Assembly (NCBI GenBank): GCA_004802705.1
Contig: SGPL01000496.1
Coordinates: 1-24,586 of the forward strand
Reading direction: 5' to 3'
Length of the DNA: 24,586 nt
Origin: Bondarzewia mesenterica
Lineage: Eukaryota; Basidiomycota; Agaricomycetes; Russulales; Bondarzewiaceae
Shown here: positions 16,994 through 24,586 of the stretch, piece by piece
Layout of the letters: each line of letters opens with the position of its first letter
How positions within the stretch are numbered: the stretch's first letter is position 1
Notes under the pieces: model-generated
Told to the model about the DNA's origin: nothing
Database searches by the model: none
What the model saw: only the letters and a program-made list of their open reading frames with translations
Made by a program: the position numbers and the translations under genes

Positions 16994-17420
16994 TCACGCG
17001 TTCACGCACTCTGCNTAGATGTTAACCGCCTTCTCTGGCTAGNCCCAGTGCATCTATGGGCGATTCNTGCATCAGCTTTGCAGAAAGACTCCGAGCACGT
17101 GAAGATAGGGAAATGAAGATGACGCAGAAAGAGATTCACGCCAGGGATCAGCTCGAAGTGAATCCGCCCGTTCCCCAGCTCCTTCGCTTCGTCTTGGACT
17201 GCCCATAATCCCGCGGGTCCCCACGCGGGCGAATTGTCTCCAACGAAAAACGAGATCTTCATCTTTGGAAAGANTTTGGCTGTCGCGGGTTCTCGGACGA
17301 ACGCCTTGCGGTAGGTGAGGTGAGCATGCAAGTAGAGCAGGAATGGAAGATCCACGGAGACAGCCGCGCCGCGCTTGGAGACCCAGACTTGTCGTCGTAT
17401 TGGCACAGTCGAATTGTGCA
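16994..17420 (-). pseudogene. Relic of an alpha/beta hydrolase, C-terminal part
   Basis: On the minus strand a 164-codon frame (17496-17002) contains FPKMKISFFVGDNSPAWGPA, then LWAVQDEAKELGNGRIHFELIPGVN, the strand-helix before the catalytic His of fungal alpha/beta hydrolases. The following MHW..PEKAVNI block, which carries the His, appears in a different phase at 17018-17053. A GTGAAT donor after IPG and an AG before this block could join them. Within that block there are TAG codons at 17039-17041 and 17054-17056, on both sides of MHW, and a possible one at 17015 (TAN). The natural end would be the TGA at 16994-16996. No nucleophile GxSxG motif was found upstream. The region carries Ns at 17015, 17043, 17067 and 17274, so part of the damage may be poor sequence. 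Confidence 0.5.
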
Positions 17421-17460
17421 GACAGCTTCGACGAAGGCTAGATCTGTGCAGCAGAATGGA

Positions 17461-17634
17461 CGATACCAAACGATAGGCGCGGATGAAAAAATTCACACAC
17501 AGCGGAGTCCAAGGCCCCGAGTCTCCGAGGAATTGCCGAGTTTGTGGTGCTGTGGCGGGAGAGGTGATATTCGCACTCCGTCATACTTCGCCTGTGTGTG
17601 TAATTTTCTTGATGCGGCCTATCGTTTGGTATCG
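17461..17634. repeat. Inverted repeat / foldback element
   Basis: An 18-bp perfect inverted repeat, CGATACCAAACGATAGGC at 17461-17478 and its reverse complement at 17617-17634. The next ~26 bases inward also pair imperfectly (GATGAAAAAATTCACACACAG against CTGTGTGTGTAATTTTCTTGATG). The whole could fold into a ~174-nt hairpin, like a small MITE or an inverted duplication. It lies at the upstream end of the hydrolase relic. Confidence 0.7.
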
Positions 17635-18460
17635 GTAAAGAGCTGTAGCACGTCTACTTCATCCTCATCTCGACTGACCAATTCCGCCACAAATCAGTCT
17701 CGTAANATCGAAGCTCGAACCATCTTCGAGCGCCTTTGGCTGATCTGAAGGTTACCAGTTCCGCATCATTCTGAGAAGGTCGGAGCAAGGGCTGCGTTGT
17801 TGAGCGCGCAAGGTGCGTGTATTTTCATTGACCCGAGGACGATATCCAGAGGAGGAATCAATTCGAGGTCAGATCACGAGTTGTTTATATATGATGTCTC
17901 TTGACGGACACCTTCCTTGCAGTGCTGAGATAGCTTCCATGGGGGTCNTGCGAGGTGACCGCAAAGCCGTCGTTGTTTTGCGGAANGCGTTTAGGGTGAA
18001 GAGCTCAAGGAAGGGGCAGTAACCATCCTAGGCCCGTCATCTTCTCCCATGAACATGTGCCCCTACTTGAAAATCACGCGAGGTACCATCGCACGTCAAA
18101 GAATTACTGTTCTGCACTCGTGCAGCTTTGACGCTGGCTTGCTGAGGGATCAAGGGTTCTTACATGAGGTTCAGCTGCCTCCCAGCGTCACATCTCTGCT
18201 CTATCGCACCGCCGCCCACAAATCTAGGGTCTTTGATCGCGGAATTTGGAATTGTTGCCGACGCCCAATGGCCGTCTGCGAGAATAACGCGAGTACCGTG
18301 AACACGCGTCCAGAATGGGAGCCTTAATGGNAGATGTGGCATGGCATGCCTGGCAGTTCCTTCCGTTCGAGATCATTGTACCATGGTAAAACGATAAAGA
18401 CCTCTCGCTGGATTTTTCTTCAAGCACGCACATAGCAAACGTTCCTCATTCTCGACCACA
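17635..18460. other. Region between hydrolase relic and aldo/keto reductase
   Basis: No gene was confirmed. A minus-strand frame at 18342-18160 (about 60 codons with IPNSAIKDPRFVGGGAIEQR) looks protein-like and could be an upstream exon of the hydrolase relic or of another divergent gene, but I recognise no family. Ns at 17706, 17948, 17986 and 18331 limit reading. Confidence 0.3.
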
Positions 18461-19953
18461 ATGTCCACTATCGCAGAGTACCGCCGTCTCGGAAAATCTG
18501 GTCTCCGCGTCTCTGTTCCCATCGTTCGTAGTCTCTCNCTCTCTCATGTACAATTCGTCGCCCTGACTTGATGTTTAGCTAGGCTGCATGAGCTTCGGCG
18601 ACCCAAGGTGGCTCGTGCGCNTCTCTCCCGCTTCCTTGCATGCGCTCCCATCGATTGACATGTCTTCTCCCCGCACAGAATTGGGTCCTTCCTGAGGAGA
18701 AGGTCTACCATCTTATTCCACACCCATCACGCACTTGCTTACCTCCTCTTCAATCCCAGGCTCTCCCTATCCTCAAGGCAGCTTGGGATGCAGGCATCAC
18801 CACTCTAGATACCGCAAACATGTACAGGTANTCCTCTCCTTGCATGTCAGCCGTNGGGCGGCTTTTGACGAAAACCGCACAGCAACGGAGAGTCCGAGAT
18901 CGTNATCGGGAAATTTATGAATCAGGTNTGTCTCTTCTCTCCTTTGTTATCGATCCTCGGCCGCTCACCAGGTCNTAGTACAACATCCCGAGGGAGAAAC
19001 TGGTCATCATTACGAAAATCCGGTTCCTCGTCGACCATGAGCACATGTCCACGTTCTCCGACTACACGAGCTTCGAGCTTGAAGGTACTCGTGATTTCGT
19101 TAACCAGAGCGGGCTCTCGCGCAGCGCCATCTTCAACCAGACGGAAGCGAGCTTGAAAAGGCTCGGGATGGACTACGTCGATGTCCTCATGATCCACCTA
19201 TTCGACTCGGAAACACCTTTTGAAGAGACGATGCGCGCTCTCCACGACCTCGTACTCTCCGGAAAGGTCCGCTACTTGGGGGCTTCCAACGTTCGCGCCT
19301 GGCACTTCATCGAAATGAACAACGTCGCTCAGCTGAACGGGTGGACCCAGTTCTCGTGCGTGGAGATGGAGCACTCTCTCTTGTATCGTGCCGAGGTTTG
19401 TCGTGCTTCTTCCTTCATGTTATCCGGCCTAGTGTCTTTCTCACGGATCTTTCACCTGGACAGGAGCGTGAACTGTTCGCTTACTGCGACTTCAAGGGCA
19501 TCGGTATTATCGCCTTCTCTCCCCTCATGGATGGGCACCTGGCCCGTCCCATCGGCACAGAGACGGTTCGTGCCAAGGAACACGAAGGGACTAGGTATGA
19601 CAAGAAGCGCAGGGAATGTGACATTCAAATCATCAAACGCGTCGAAGAAATCGCTCAAAAGCATTCGTGGAAGATGTGCCAGGTAGCGCTCGCCTGGTCG
19701 GCCAGCAAAATATCCAGCCCCATTGTCGGCGCCAACTCGGTATGTCTTGTTGTGCCTCTCTACCTTCTTTTAGTGCCTGATGATAACCCGACCCACAGGT
19801 GGAGAGGCTGCACGAGGACATCATCACCGGTAAGACGTTGACGGCTGAGGAGATAAAGTACTTGGAGGAGTCGTAAGTCCCGTTTTCAATGCTCTTGATA
19901 TCTGCCTTTTGACGTCGTTCACAAGATACGAGGATCAGCCACCCCGATTCTGA
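18461..19953 (+). CDS. Aldo/keto reductase, nine exons, 342 aa, apparently intact
   Basis: NADPH-dependent reductase of carbonyls, (beta/alpha)8 barrel, probably cytosolic. The start ATG gives MSTIAEYRRLGKSGLRVSVP, the common fungal AKR N-terminus. Exons: 18461-18523, 18579-18614, 18679-18702, 18760-18827, 18883-18925, 18979-19395, 19464-19739, 19799-19872, 19926-19953. All join in phase. The catalytic tetrad is visible: Asp58 (TTLDTANMY), Tyr63, Lys91 (VIITK) and His151 (LMIHLFD). Later blocks are GKVRYLGASNVRAWHF, GIGIIAFSPL and the cofactor segment SSPIVGANS. A TAA follows exon 8 directly, but it lies inside a GTAAGT donor; splicing adds YEDQPPRF and a TGA, matching the usual C-terminus. 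The closest known group is yeast/fungal aryl-alcohol-dehydrogenase-like AKRs. Six of its seven Ns are in introns and one is a wobble base (18904). It may act with the P450 on the same chemicals; that is inference. Confidence 0.92.
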
Positions 19954-20276
19954 AGTTGTTGAGTGCCCCGCAGTCGATTAGAGCCGCTGTCCGACCGTAC
20001 TGAGATTCGTTTGATTTGAAATTCTCCCTGTCGAATTTTTAGAATTTCAGTATTGCGCTATATCATATGACCTTAAAACACCTTCACTTACCCTCTGAGT
20101 GAAGAGGTAGATGGCATGATTGCGACCACGGATGGTCAAAACTAGTGATGAACAAGACGCGAAAGACTTGATAGCCATCTAAAGGACGAAGAGGTCCTGC
20201 GTAGCACAGAGCGTTTTTGAGGCCCAATTTGAGGCCTTGGGAACGGGAAACATACATAGGAGCTTCACGGAGCCTA
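19954..20276. other. Intergenic stretch after the aldo/keto reductase
   Basis: No gene is present. It should contain the 3' UTR of the reductase; near 20218-20237 GAGGCC appears twice 12 bp apart. Homology with GMC copy 1 starts only near 20277. Confidence 0.4.
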
Positions 20277-21263
20277 CCTCAGCTTTTCTTGCTCAGGTAA
20301 ATTGGGCATTCAAGCCAGTATATGTTTCATTGAATGTCAGCAGTGGAATAGGACCGGAAGATCACCTCAAGAAGATGGGTATTGAAGTGTTGGAACACTC
20401 TCCAGGGTGGGAGAAAATCTGATATGACCTCTTGATGACCTCCGTGACCGCCATCACCAGAGTGTGCACATATGTTGACTGTCAAGGAGCAAGGTTACCC
20501 CCTGGTTGCAAGGTTTGTCGCTGTTTGTTGTCTGATTCGCTGTGGTCCATGATCAGACGCCTATTTCAGAGAACTTCACAAGAACCTTTGATATGGCGCA
20601 GGATGGGTTATGGGCGCCATGGTAGAAGTGGAGATATTCGGCTTGCCCTCACTCGTCAGAGCAGATGGAAAATTTCACGCGCTCCCTAAGGAGCACGAAG
20701 ACTCTTCAGACCCAAATAATTTGCCCAACTTTGCGGTGATGGCTTTTCGTTGCTGGTCACTACTCACTCTCTACATGACAGTCTACCGACTCCCATCCTC
20801 ACAGACTGCCATCATCAATCCTCGTTGTCTCGGTATCGATAGATCAAAAGGTTTTTTCTGTTTCGACTCCGCACTCCTCCTTTCTAAATCCCGCGGGCAC
20901 CTGCGCTTGCGTTCCACGAATCCAAATGATGATCCAAACTGCAATATCTCACCTCTCCCGCAAACTATGTCGCTCTTCGTGCAGGGCTTCGTGTGGGAGT
21001 ACAACTTGCCAACGAAATGCGTATCACAGGATACCATATGGAGAATGTTCACGTCCCCAAAAGTCGTGACGATGCCGAATTGGACGATTATATCGGAAAG
21101 ACGGTGAACACCATGCACCATTACTCGAGCTCGCGGCGCTATTTTTTTTTACGGATTGTTAATGCGAATGTCTTTCCGAATGCGATGGCCACCCACCCCT
21201 CAAGCTCTGATCTATGCCGCTGCTGATAAACATGCTGATATGATCAGGAAAGGCGGGTGTTAA
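20277..21263 (+). pseudogene. 5'-truncated GMC oxidoreductase pseudogene, copy 2
   Basis: It begins with CCTCAGCTTTTCTTGCTCAG plus GTAAAT, matching the exon/intron border of copy 1 near 1820-1840, and continues with SSGIGPEDHLKKMGIEVLEHSPG, KSRGHLRLRSTNPNDDPNCN, VQLANEMRITGYHMENVHVP and HHYSSSRR, ending in HADMIRKGG then TAA (21261). The N-terminal FAD half is absent. A frameshift and TGA occur at 20420, and a 7-bp deletion relative to copy 1 lies near 20945. The loss of about 70 bp between HYSS and the last block is the same as in copy 1, so both descend from an ancestor that already carried this lesion. Some segments are better kept than in copy 1 (for example P instead of L in GIGPEDH). 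Confidence 0.85.
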
Positions 21264-22065
21264 ATGATCGTCTGTTGGCGCCAGTGCACCCAATGATTCT
21301 GAATAGCTCACTAGATCGTGCAGAGCGGTTCCAATCAATCGGGCTTGCGGGCATTGTCGGATACCAAGTCACTTATAATATGTATTCTTAAACATCACTG
21401 GCGCACCTCCGAAAGTGCACAGCCCAGGTCCACGTCGGACATGTCTGACGCAGACAAAACCAAAATGCACGAATGCAACAACTCGAAGATTTGATCAGGG
21501 AGCTAGTCCGGGCTGTGGGGCCAACTATGGCTTGAGACTTGAGTTGAACAAGATTGGAATTCTGAGTCGGCAGATAGAAGAGCAGGGGATGAAAGGGCGG
21601 TGTCCAAGCCAAAGATAGCTGTCGCGGCATGATGCCCTTCGTACCCGCGAAAGTTACTTCCTCGTTCACTGCGTGCCGTCACCCAAAGAGAAAGACTCAC
21701 CGCTTAAAAATTCTCATGATCTGCACCCACAACTTCAGCCGTGTGGACAGGAAGGAGCGCCTTTCAGGAGAGCGTTCAGGGCAAGGCTCGTAACCATGAT
21801 GGAAAGAACCTGATTCGCTCTGACAGCACGCTTCCAATACGAAGACCGGCACGACCGAGTGAACCAATGATACGAGTATGGACAGGAAGCGGGTGCTATG
21901 ATATATTTATAAGCATTTGAATACATCAACGCCGGAAGTATCTCCCGAGTGTTCGTATCCAATTGAAGAAGGTAAAGAAACATCTGATCCCTCTGGTAAA
22001 CTGCGCTATGGCGCAATGCCTCAAACACCGCGCAAGCGTTGAACGTTCCCCGTCCTTTCCTTCCG
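21264..22065 (+). repeat. 3' flank of GMC copy 2, homologous to 2804-3420
   Basis: It shares the blocks listed for 2804-3420 in the same order, but with an insertion of about 190 bp between 21360 and 21550 that copy 1 lacks. The homology ends near 22065, shortly after CTTTCCTTCCGC. Confidence 0.7.
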
Positions 22066-22429
22066 CAATTTGATCTCAGCGCACCAGTTATCTACCGTGC
22101 AACATTCGTGACGCTTACGCACCGTGAAAGGAACGCGAATACAAGAGAATATCAGATTACAAAAAGGAACTTACTGCGTCACCGAGAACGCGCACCGCGC
22201 GTGACCGGTAGTCCAGCCTCACTTCCTTCAACCTTCGTACCTCAGGATATCTGTGTCTGCTTTCTATCATCTGTGGGGGTCCGGGGGGTCATGTTACCTT
22301 GCTTGCAAGGTCCCTCCACTCCCAAAATTGTGGCGTGCTTACCTAAAACGTGGCCGATCGTCCACACGTACAAACAACCGTCCGATGACGAGTTGCCGTC
22401 CGTCAGTGCGATCATCCGCTGTTCGAATT
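22066..22429. other. Gene-free stretch
   Basis: A 175-codon plus-strand frame crosses 22039-22566 but shows no domain and overlaps the repeat at 22430. Nothing supportable was found. Confidence 0.4.
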
Positions 22430-22588
22430 ACGATTCCCGAATTAGGGAACCGTTACTTGTGGAAGGACCTTCCTACAAAGAATCGTTGATTCTAGTGGAC
22501 TACAAAATCGTGAAAGTCAAAATTCAAATCGCGAAAGCCGGACTTCTAATTGTAAGATTTATTTAGATTCCGAATTCGAATCGTAAGA
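22430..22588. mobile_element. Candidate MITE-like element with imperfect terminal inverted repeats
   Basis: The left end TTACGATTCCCGAATTAGGG and the reverse complement of the right end (TTACGATTCGAATTCGGAA) agree at most positions, bounding about 155-160 bp without coding capacity. The left end also recurs at 7127-7152. A second ATTTAGAxTCCGAA block follows at 22596, perhaps a nested remnant. No clean target duplication was found, so the borders are approximate. Confidence 0.4.
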
Positions 22589-22669
22589 GTCATTTAGAGT
22601 CCGAATCATGCTCTTTATGCCCACAACAAAGCTGGTAAGAAACAAGTTGTAGTGTCTCTTCACCGGCTA

Positions 22670-22691
22670 ACCGGTAACTCAATTTACCGGT
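22670..22691. repeat. Short perfect hairpin
   Basis: ACCGGTAA, a six-base loop CTCAAT, then TTACCGGT. The role is unknown; it could be a transposon end. Confidence 0.6.
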
Positions 22692-22763
22692 GACTTCTCT
22701 AGTTCTTCGTGTTGTAGTCAAACTGCATTTTGACACGGATCGCTCTTTACTCAAAACATTTAT

Positions 22764-22950
22764 CATCCCGACGCCTCCGTGGAAGCTCTCACAGGAGCCG
22801 AAAGCTGGAAGGGTACGATGGGGAGTAAAAACAAGAAAACTGAAAGTAAGTCCGTACATTTTGTTTGTATACTAACAACGTTACATAGGCATCGTACACA
22901 CCTCCAGCTCGCTGTTTTGACACAGCGGGCATTCGTTCTCCCCCACCGGC
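22764..22950 (+). repeat. Intron-like dispersed repeat, copy A
   Basis: It matches 24173-24362 over about 190 bp: CGTGGAAGCTCTCA, GAGCCGAAAGCTGGAAGGGTACGA, GAAAGTAAGT, then CATCxTACA and GACACxGCGGGCATTC. Inside is GTAAGT, a CTAAC-type branch site (ACTAAC) and ACATAG, the exact look of a fungal intron, and the same three signals sit in copy B. This suggests a multi-copy transcribed sequence (gene family or transposon), now broken: after the intron this copy has TGA where copy B has CGA. Confidence 0.6.
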
Positions 22951-24172
22951 TGCCTTATTCAACCGTGCTTCCATCGTGCCTCCACCGCCTCTGACGAGCA
23001 CACCCTTCTCCAACCTCCCAAACACTGCACCCGCCCATTCCCCTGCAACCAACAAGAGTGGGGTATGCTCCAAGCCCATCGATCGATGACTGTCGAGCTC
23101 TGCACAATGCACATTTATCAAGGATGACAAGTGCAAGCTCTAGCGGCATCATCAAAACCCTCGCCTCCATCTCCTCACCTTTTAACTTTCTAGCCGCAGA
23201 GGACGCGGCTGACTCCTCTCCCTCGTCATCATCATCAGGAGAGATAGGTCATGTGCCGATCATCACTGCGAGCTCGAGAGCATCAGGCGCGACGACGGCC
23301 AACCACTCCGGTGCATTGGGTGCAGCGTGGATGAGCACGGCGAGCATCGCAAGGAAGTGCGAGAGCACGACGGCGTTGAGAATGAGGCCCGTGCCCACAC
23401 TGTCGACTTAGTTCGACTCATTGCTTATTTCTCCCCTTCCGCTCTTGCCTCTTCATCTATAATTTCCCCATCTCCTGTCATCTTACACAGGTCACCAGAC
23501 CGCGACTTGTTGCTCACCATGCACAGAACACCCATCAATTCATCTTGTAAGCCCCGTTCCATTTTTTTTTAACGTGACGACTGACAACATGGATGGATGG
23601 AACCTTGTGTGTCGTGTGCGTTAGGCATATGCACCAGGTGTTTCTAGTGTCGAAGGATATGGACCAGGTGTTGTGGAGGATGGGTGGAAACAGTATAAAC
23701 CCCATCTCGCGTCGCTCGCCACTAGTCCTCCTCGGTCAACGCCCTCTCTGCCATTTGCGAAGTGACTGACGCGAACACCGACAAAGTCGTGCACGCCGTC
23801 GGCAAGGATTCGTGCGTGGGCCCCAAGTTTCTCAGGGTGTCAGTCGGTCATTTGCGCTCGGCTTTCGATTCGGACGGTGGAGGGAGATCTACTCGTGTTT
23901 GCCCAAACGAATATAGCGAAGATTCTGGCGATGGCGGATATGGAGGTCAAGTACAAACCCAAGGTCAGTCGTCATTTATACGCCATATTTTAGACTCATT
24001 GTCTGTATGGACTCCGATGACATACCTCTCGTATAGGTTCCGGTGTCCCAGAAGTGATGCCTTGGCATACGCTCGATGTACCGGGAGCACCTGCTGTCCA
24101 TCGAGTACGTGTTTAATCTCTCTAGTCTTCGCTTGTAATTGATCTCCTCTCTCAACTTTCTCTCAACCTCGT
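22951..24172. other. Region without a recognised gene
   Basis: Open frames cross it (for example about 117 codons at 23058-23411) but they lack an ATG start or any family motif. A promoter-like block lies at 23625-23700. Downstream, an FAQTNIAKILAMADMEVKYKPK-like frame at 23901-23965 followed by GTCAGT looks like an exon, but I cannot name it. It may belong to the same gene as the block at 24173. Confidence 0.3.
23625..23700 (+). promoter_or_regulatory. Promoter-like block: two CACCAGGTG-type repeats and a TATA box
   Basis: ATATGCACCAGGTGTT (near 23628) is repeated as ATATGGACCAGGTGTT exactly 30 bp later. A TATAAAC follows at 23694, about 20 bp after the second repeat. CACC-A-GGTG is palindromic and contains an E-box (CAGGTG). 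No start codon with a convincing gene follows, so this stays a guess. Confidence 0.3.
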
Positions 24173-24362
24173 CATCCCGGCGCGCCCGTGGAAGCTCTCA
24201 TAGAGCCGAAAGCTGGAAGGGTACGAAGGAGAGTGAAAAAACGAAATTGAAAGTAAGTTTATACTTTTTATCTGCATACTTACAACATTACACAGGCATC
24301 ATACATGATCCCAGCTCATTGTTTCGACACCGCGGGCATTCATGCTTCCCCCAGCACATTAC
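24173..24362 (+). repeat. Intron-like dispersed repeat, copy B
   Basis: It is homologous to 22764-22950, with conserved GTAAGT ... TTAC ... ACACAG signals. If spliced, the frame continues SIIHDPSSLFRHRGH without a stop into the tandem array that follows. Confidence 0.6.
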
Positions 24363-24586
24363 AGCCCTGTCGTTTCGACGCGACTTGGTTTGCACTCATC
24401 CACCCCATTTTCAGCCCCACCGTTTCGGCACAATGGGGCTTCGCGCTCGCCCAGCACGTTCCCAGCCTCATCAATGACGGCGGAGCTCACGCTCATCCAG
24501 CATGCCCCCAGCACTATCGTTTCTGTATGACATGGGGTTCGCGCTCATCCACCCGATCCTGGCCCTGTTGTTTGGTACGATGGAGC
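24311..24586. repeat. Degenerate ~50-bp tandem array, about 5.5 units, cut by the window end
   Basis: Units begin near 24311, 24363, 24413, 24463, 24507 and 24560. Each opens with a CAGC(CC) block, has a GTTTCGxCxC core and ends in GCGCTCATCCACCC-like sequence. Unit length varies from 45 to 53 bp, so the frame is not kept and a protein repeat is unlikely. The first unit is also present once at the end of repeat copy A. Confidence 0.6.

Noticed and set aside
19873..19875. TAA at the end of aldo/keto reductase exon 8 as the true stop
   Set aside because: It overlaps a perfect GTAAGT donor (TC|GTAAGT). Splicing to 19926 adds a tail ending in PPRF that fits the family, so the stop at 19951 is preferred, although the earlier stop would cost only eight residues.
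22039..22566. 175-codon plus-strand frame
   Set aside because: It runs across unrelated flank and the MITE-like repeat, without domain or intron signals.
23762..24142. 126-codon plus-strand frame after the TATA-like block
   Set aside because: It starts with GTG and has no recognisable motif; another frame in the same place looks more exon-like (near 23901-23965) but also could not be named.
1..24586. tRNA, rRNA, CRISPR or bacterial operon signals
   Set aside because: None were seen by eye; gene structure is eukaryotic throughout. A tRNAscan or covariance search was not possible.

Overview
The window looks like accessory DNA from a filamentous basidiomycete, most likely an agaricomycete (white-rot-like). 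This rests on many 50-77 nt spliceosomal introns with GT(AAGT)...AG borders, a DUF6534-type membrane protein, a CYP gene of the type usually labelled O-methylsterigmatocystin oxidoreductase-like in Agaricomycetes, aryl-alcohol-oxidase-like GMC relics, and a chromodomain Ty3/gypsy element. The species assignment is inference; no RNA genes, CRISPR arrays or prokaryotic signals were seen.

Layout from left to right. Bases 1-214 hold the possible 5' end of a minus-strand gene leaving the window. Bases 688-2803 are a dead GMC oxidoreductase gene (plus strand) with a ruined FAD motif and stop codons. Bases 4797-6871 are an apparently intact cytochrome P450 with ten exons and 513 aa; one intron appears to be GC-AG. 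Bases 7293-13076 are a complete 5,784-bp Ty3/gypsy chromovirus on the minus strand. It has 331-bp LTRs about 98.8% identical, a 5-bp GCGGA target duplication and a polypurine tract. Its coding frame is continuous but broken by two TGA codons, and the RNase H domain carries a D-to-N change. Bases 14491-16490 hold a DUF6534-like multi-pass membrane protein gene with at least one probable homopolymer error. Bases 16994-17420 (minus) are the decayed C-terminal part of an alpha/beta hydrolase. Bases 18461-19953 are an intact nine-exon aldo/keto reductase (342 aa). Bases 20277-21263 are a second, 5'-truncated copy of the same dead GMC gene. Its 3' flank is also duplicated from copy 1, so this is a segmental duplication about 18.5 kb apart. 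Bases 22066-24586 contain no recognisable gene but several repeats: a small MITE-like element, two copies of an intron-like repeat, and a ~50-bp degenerate tandem array running off the right end.

The two genes that look functional, the P450 and the aldo/keto reductase, together with the hydrolase and GMC relics make up an oxidative gene neighbourhood. It resembles the remains of a detoxification or secondary-metabolism cluster, eroded by pseudogenisation, duplication and retrotransposition. No product can be deduced. All 21 ambiguous bases (N) lie singly between 16093 and 18975, so gene models there deserve caution.
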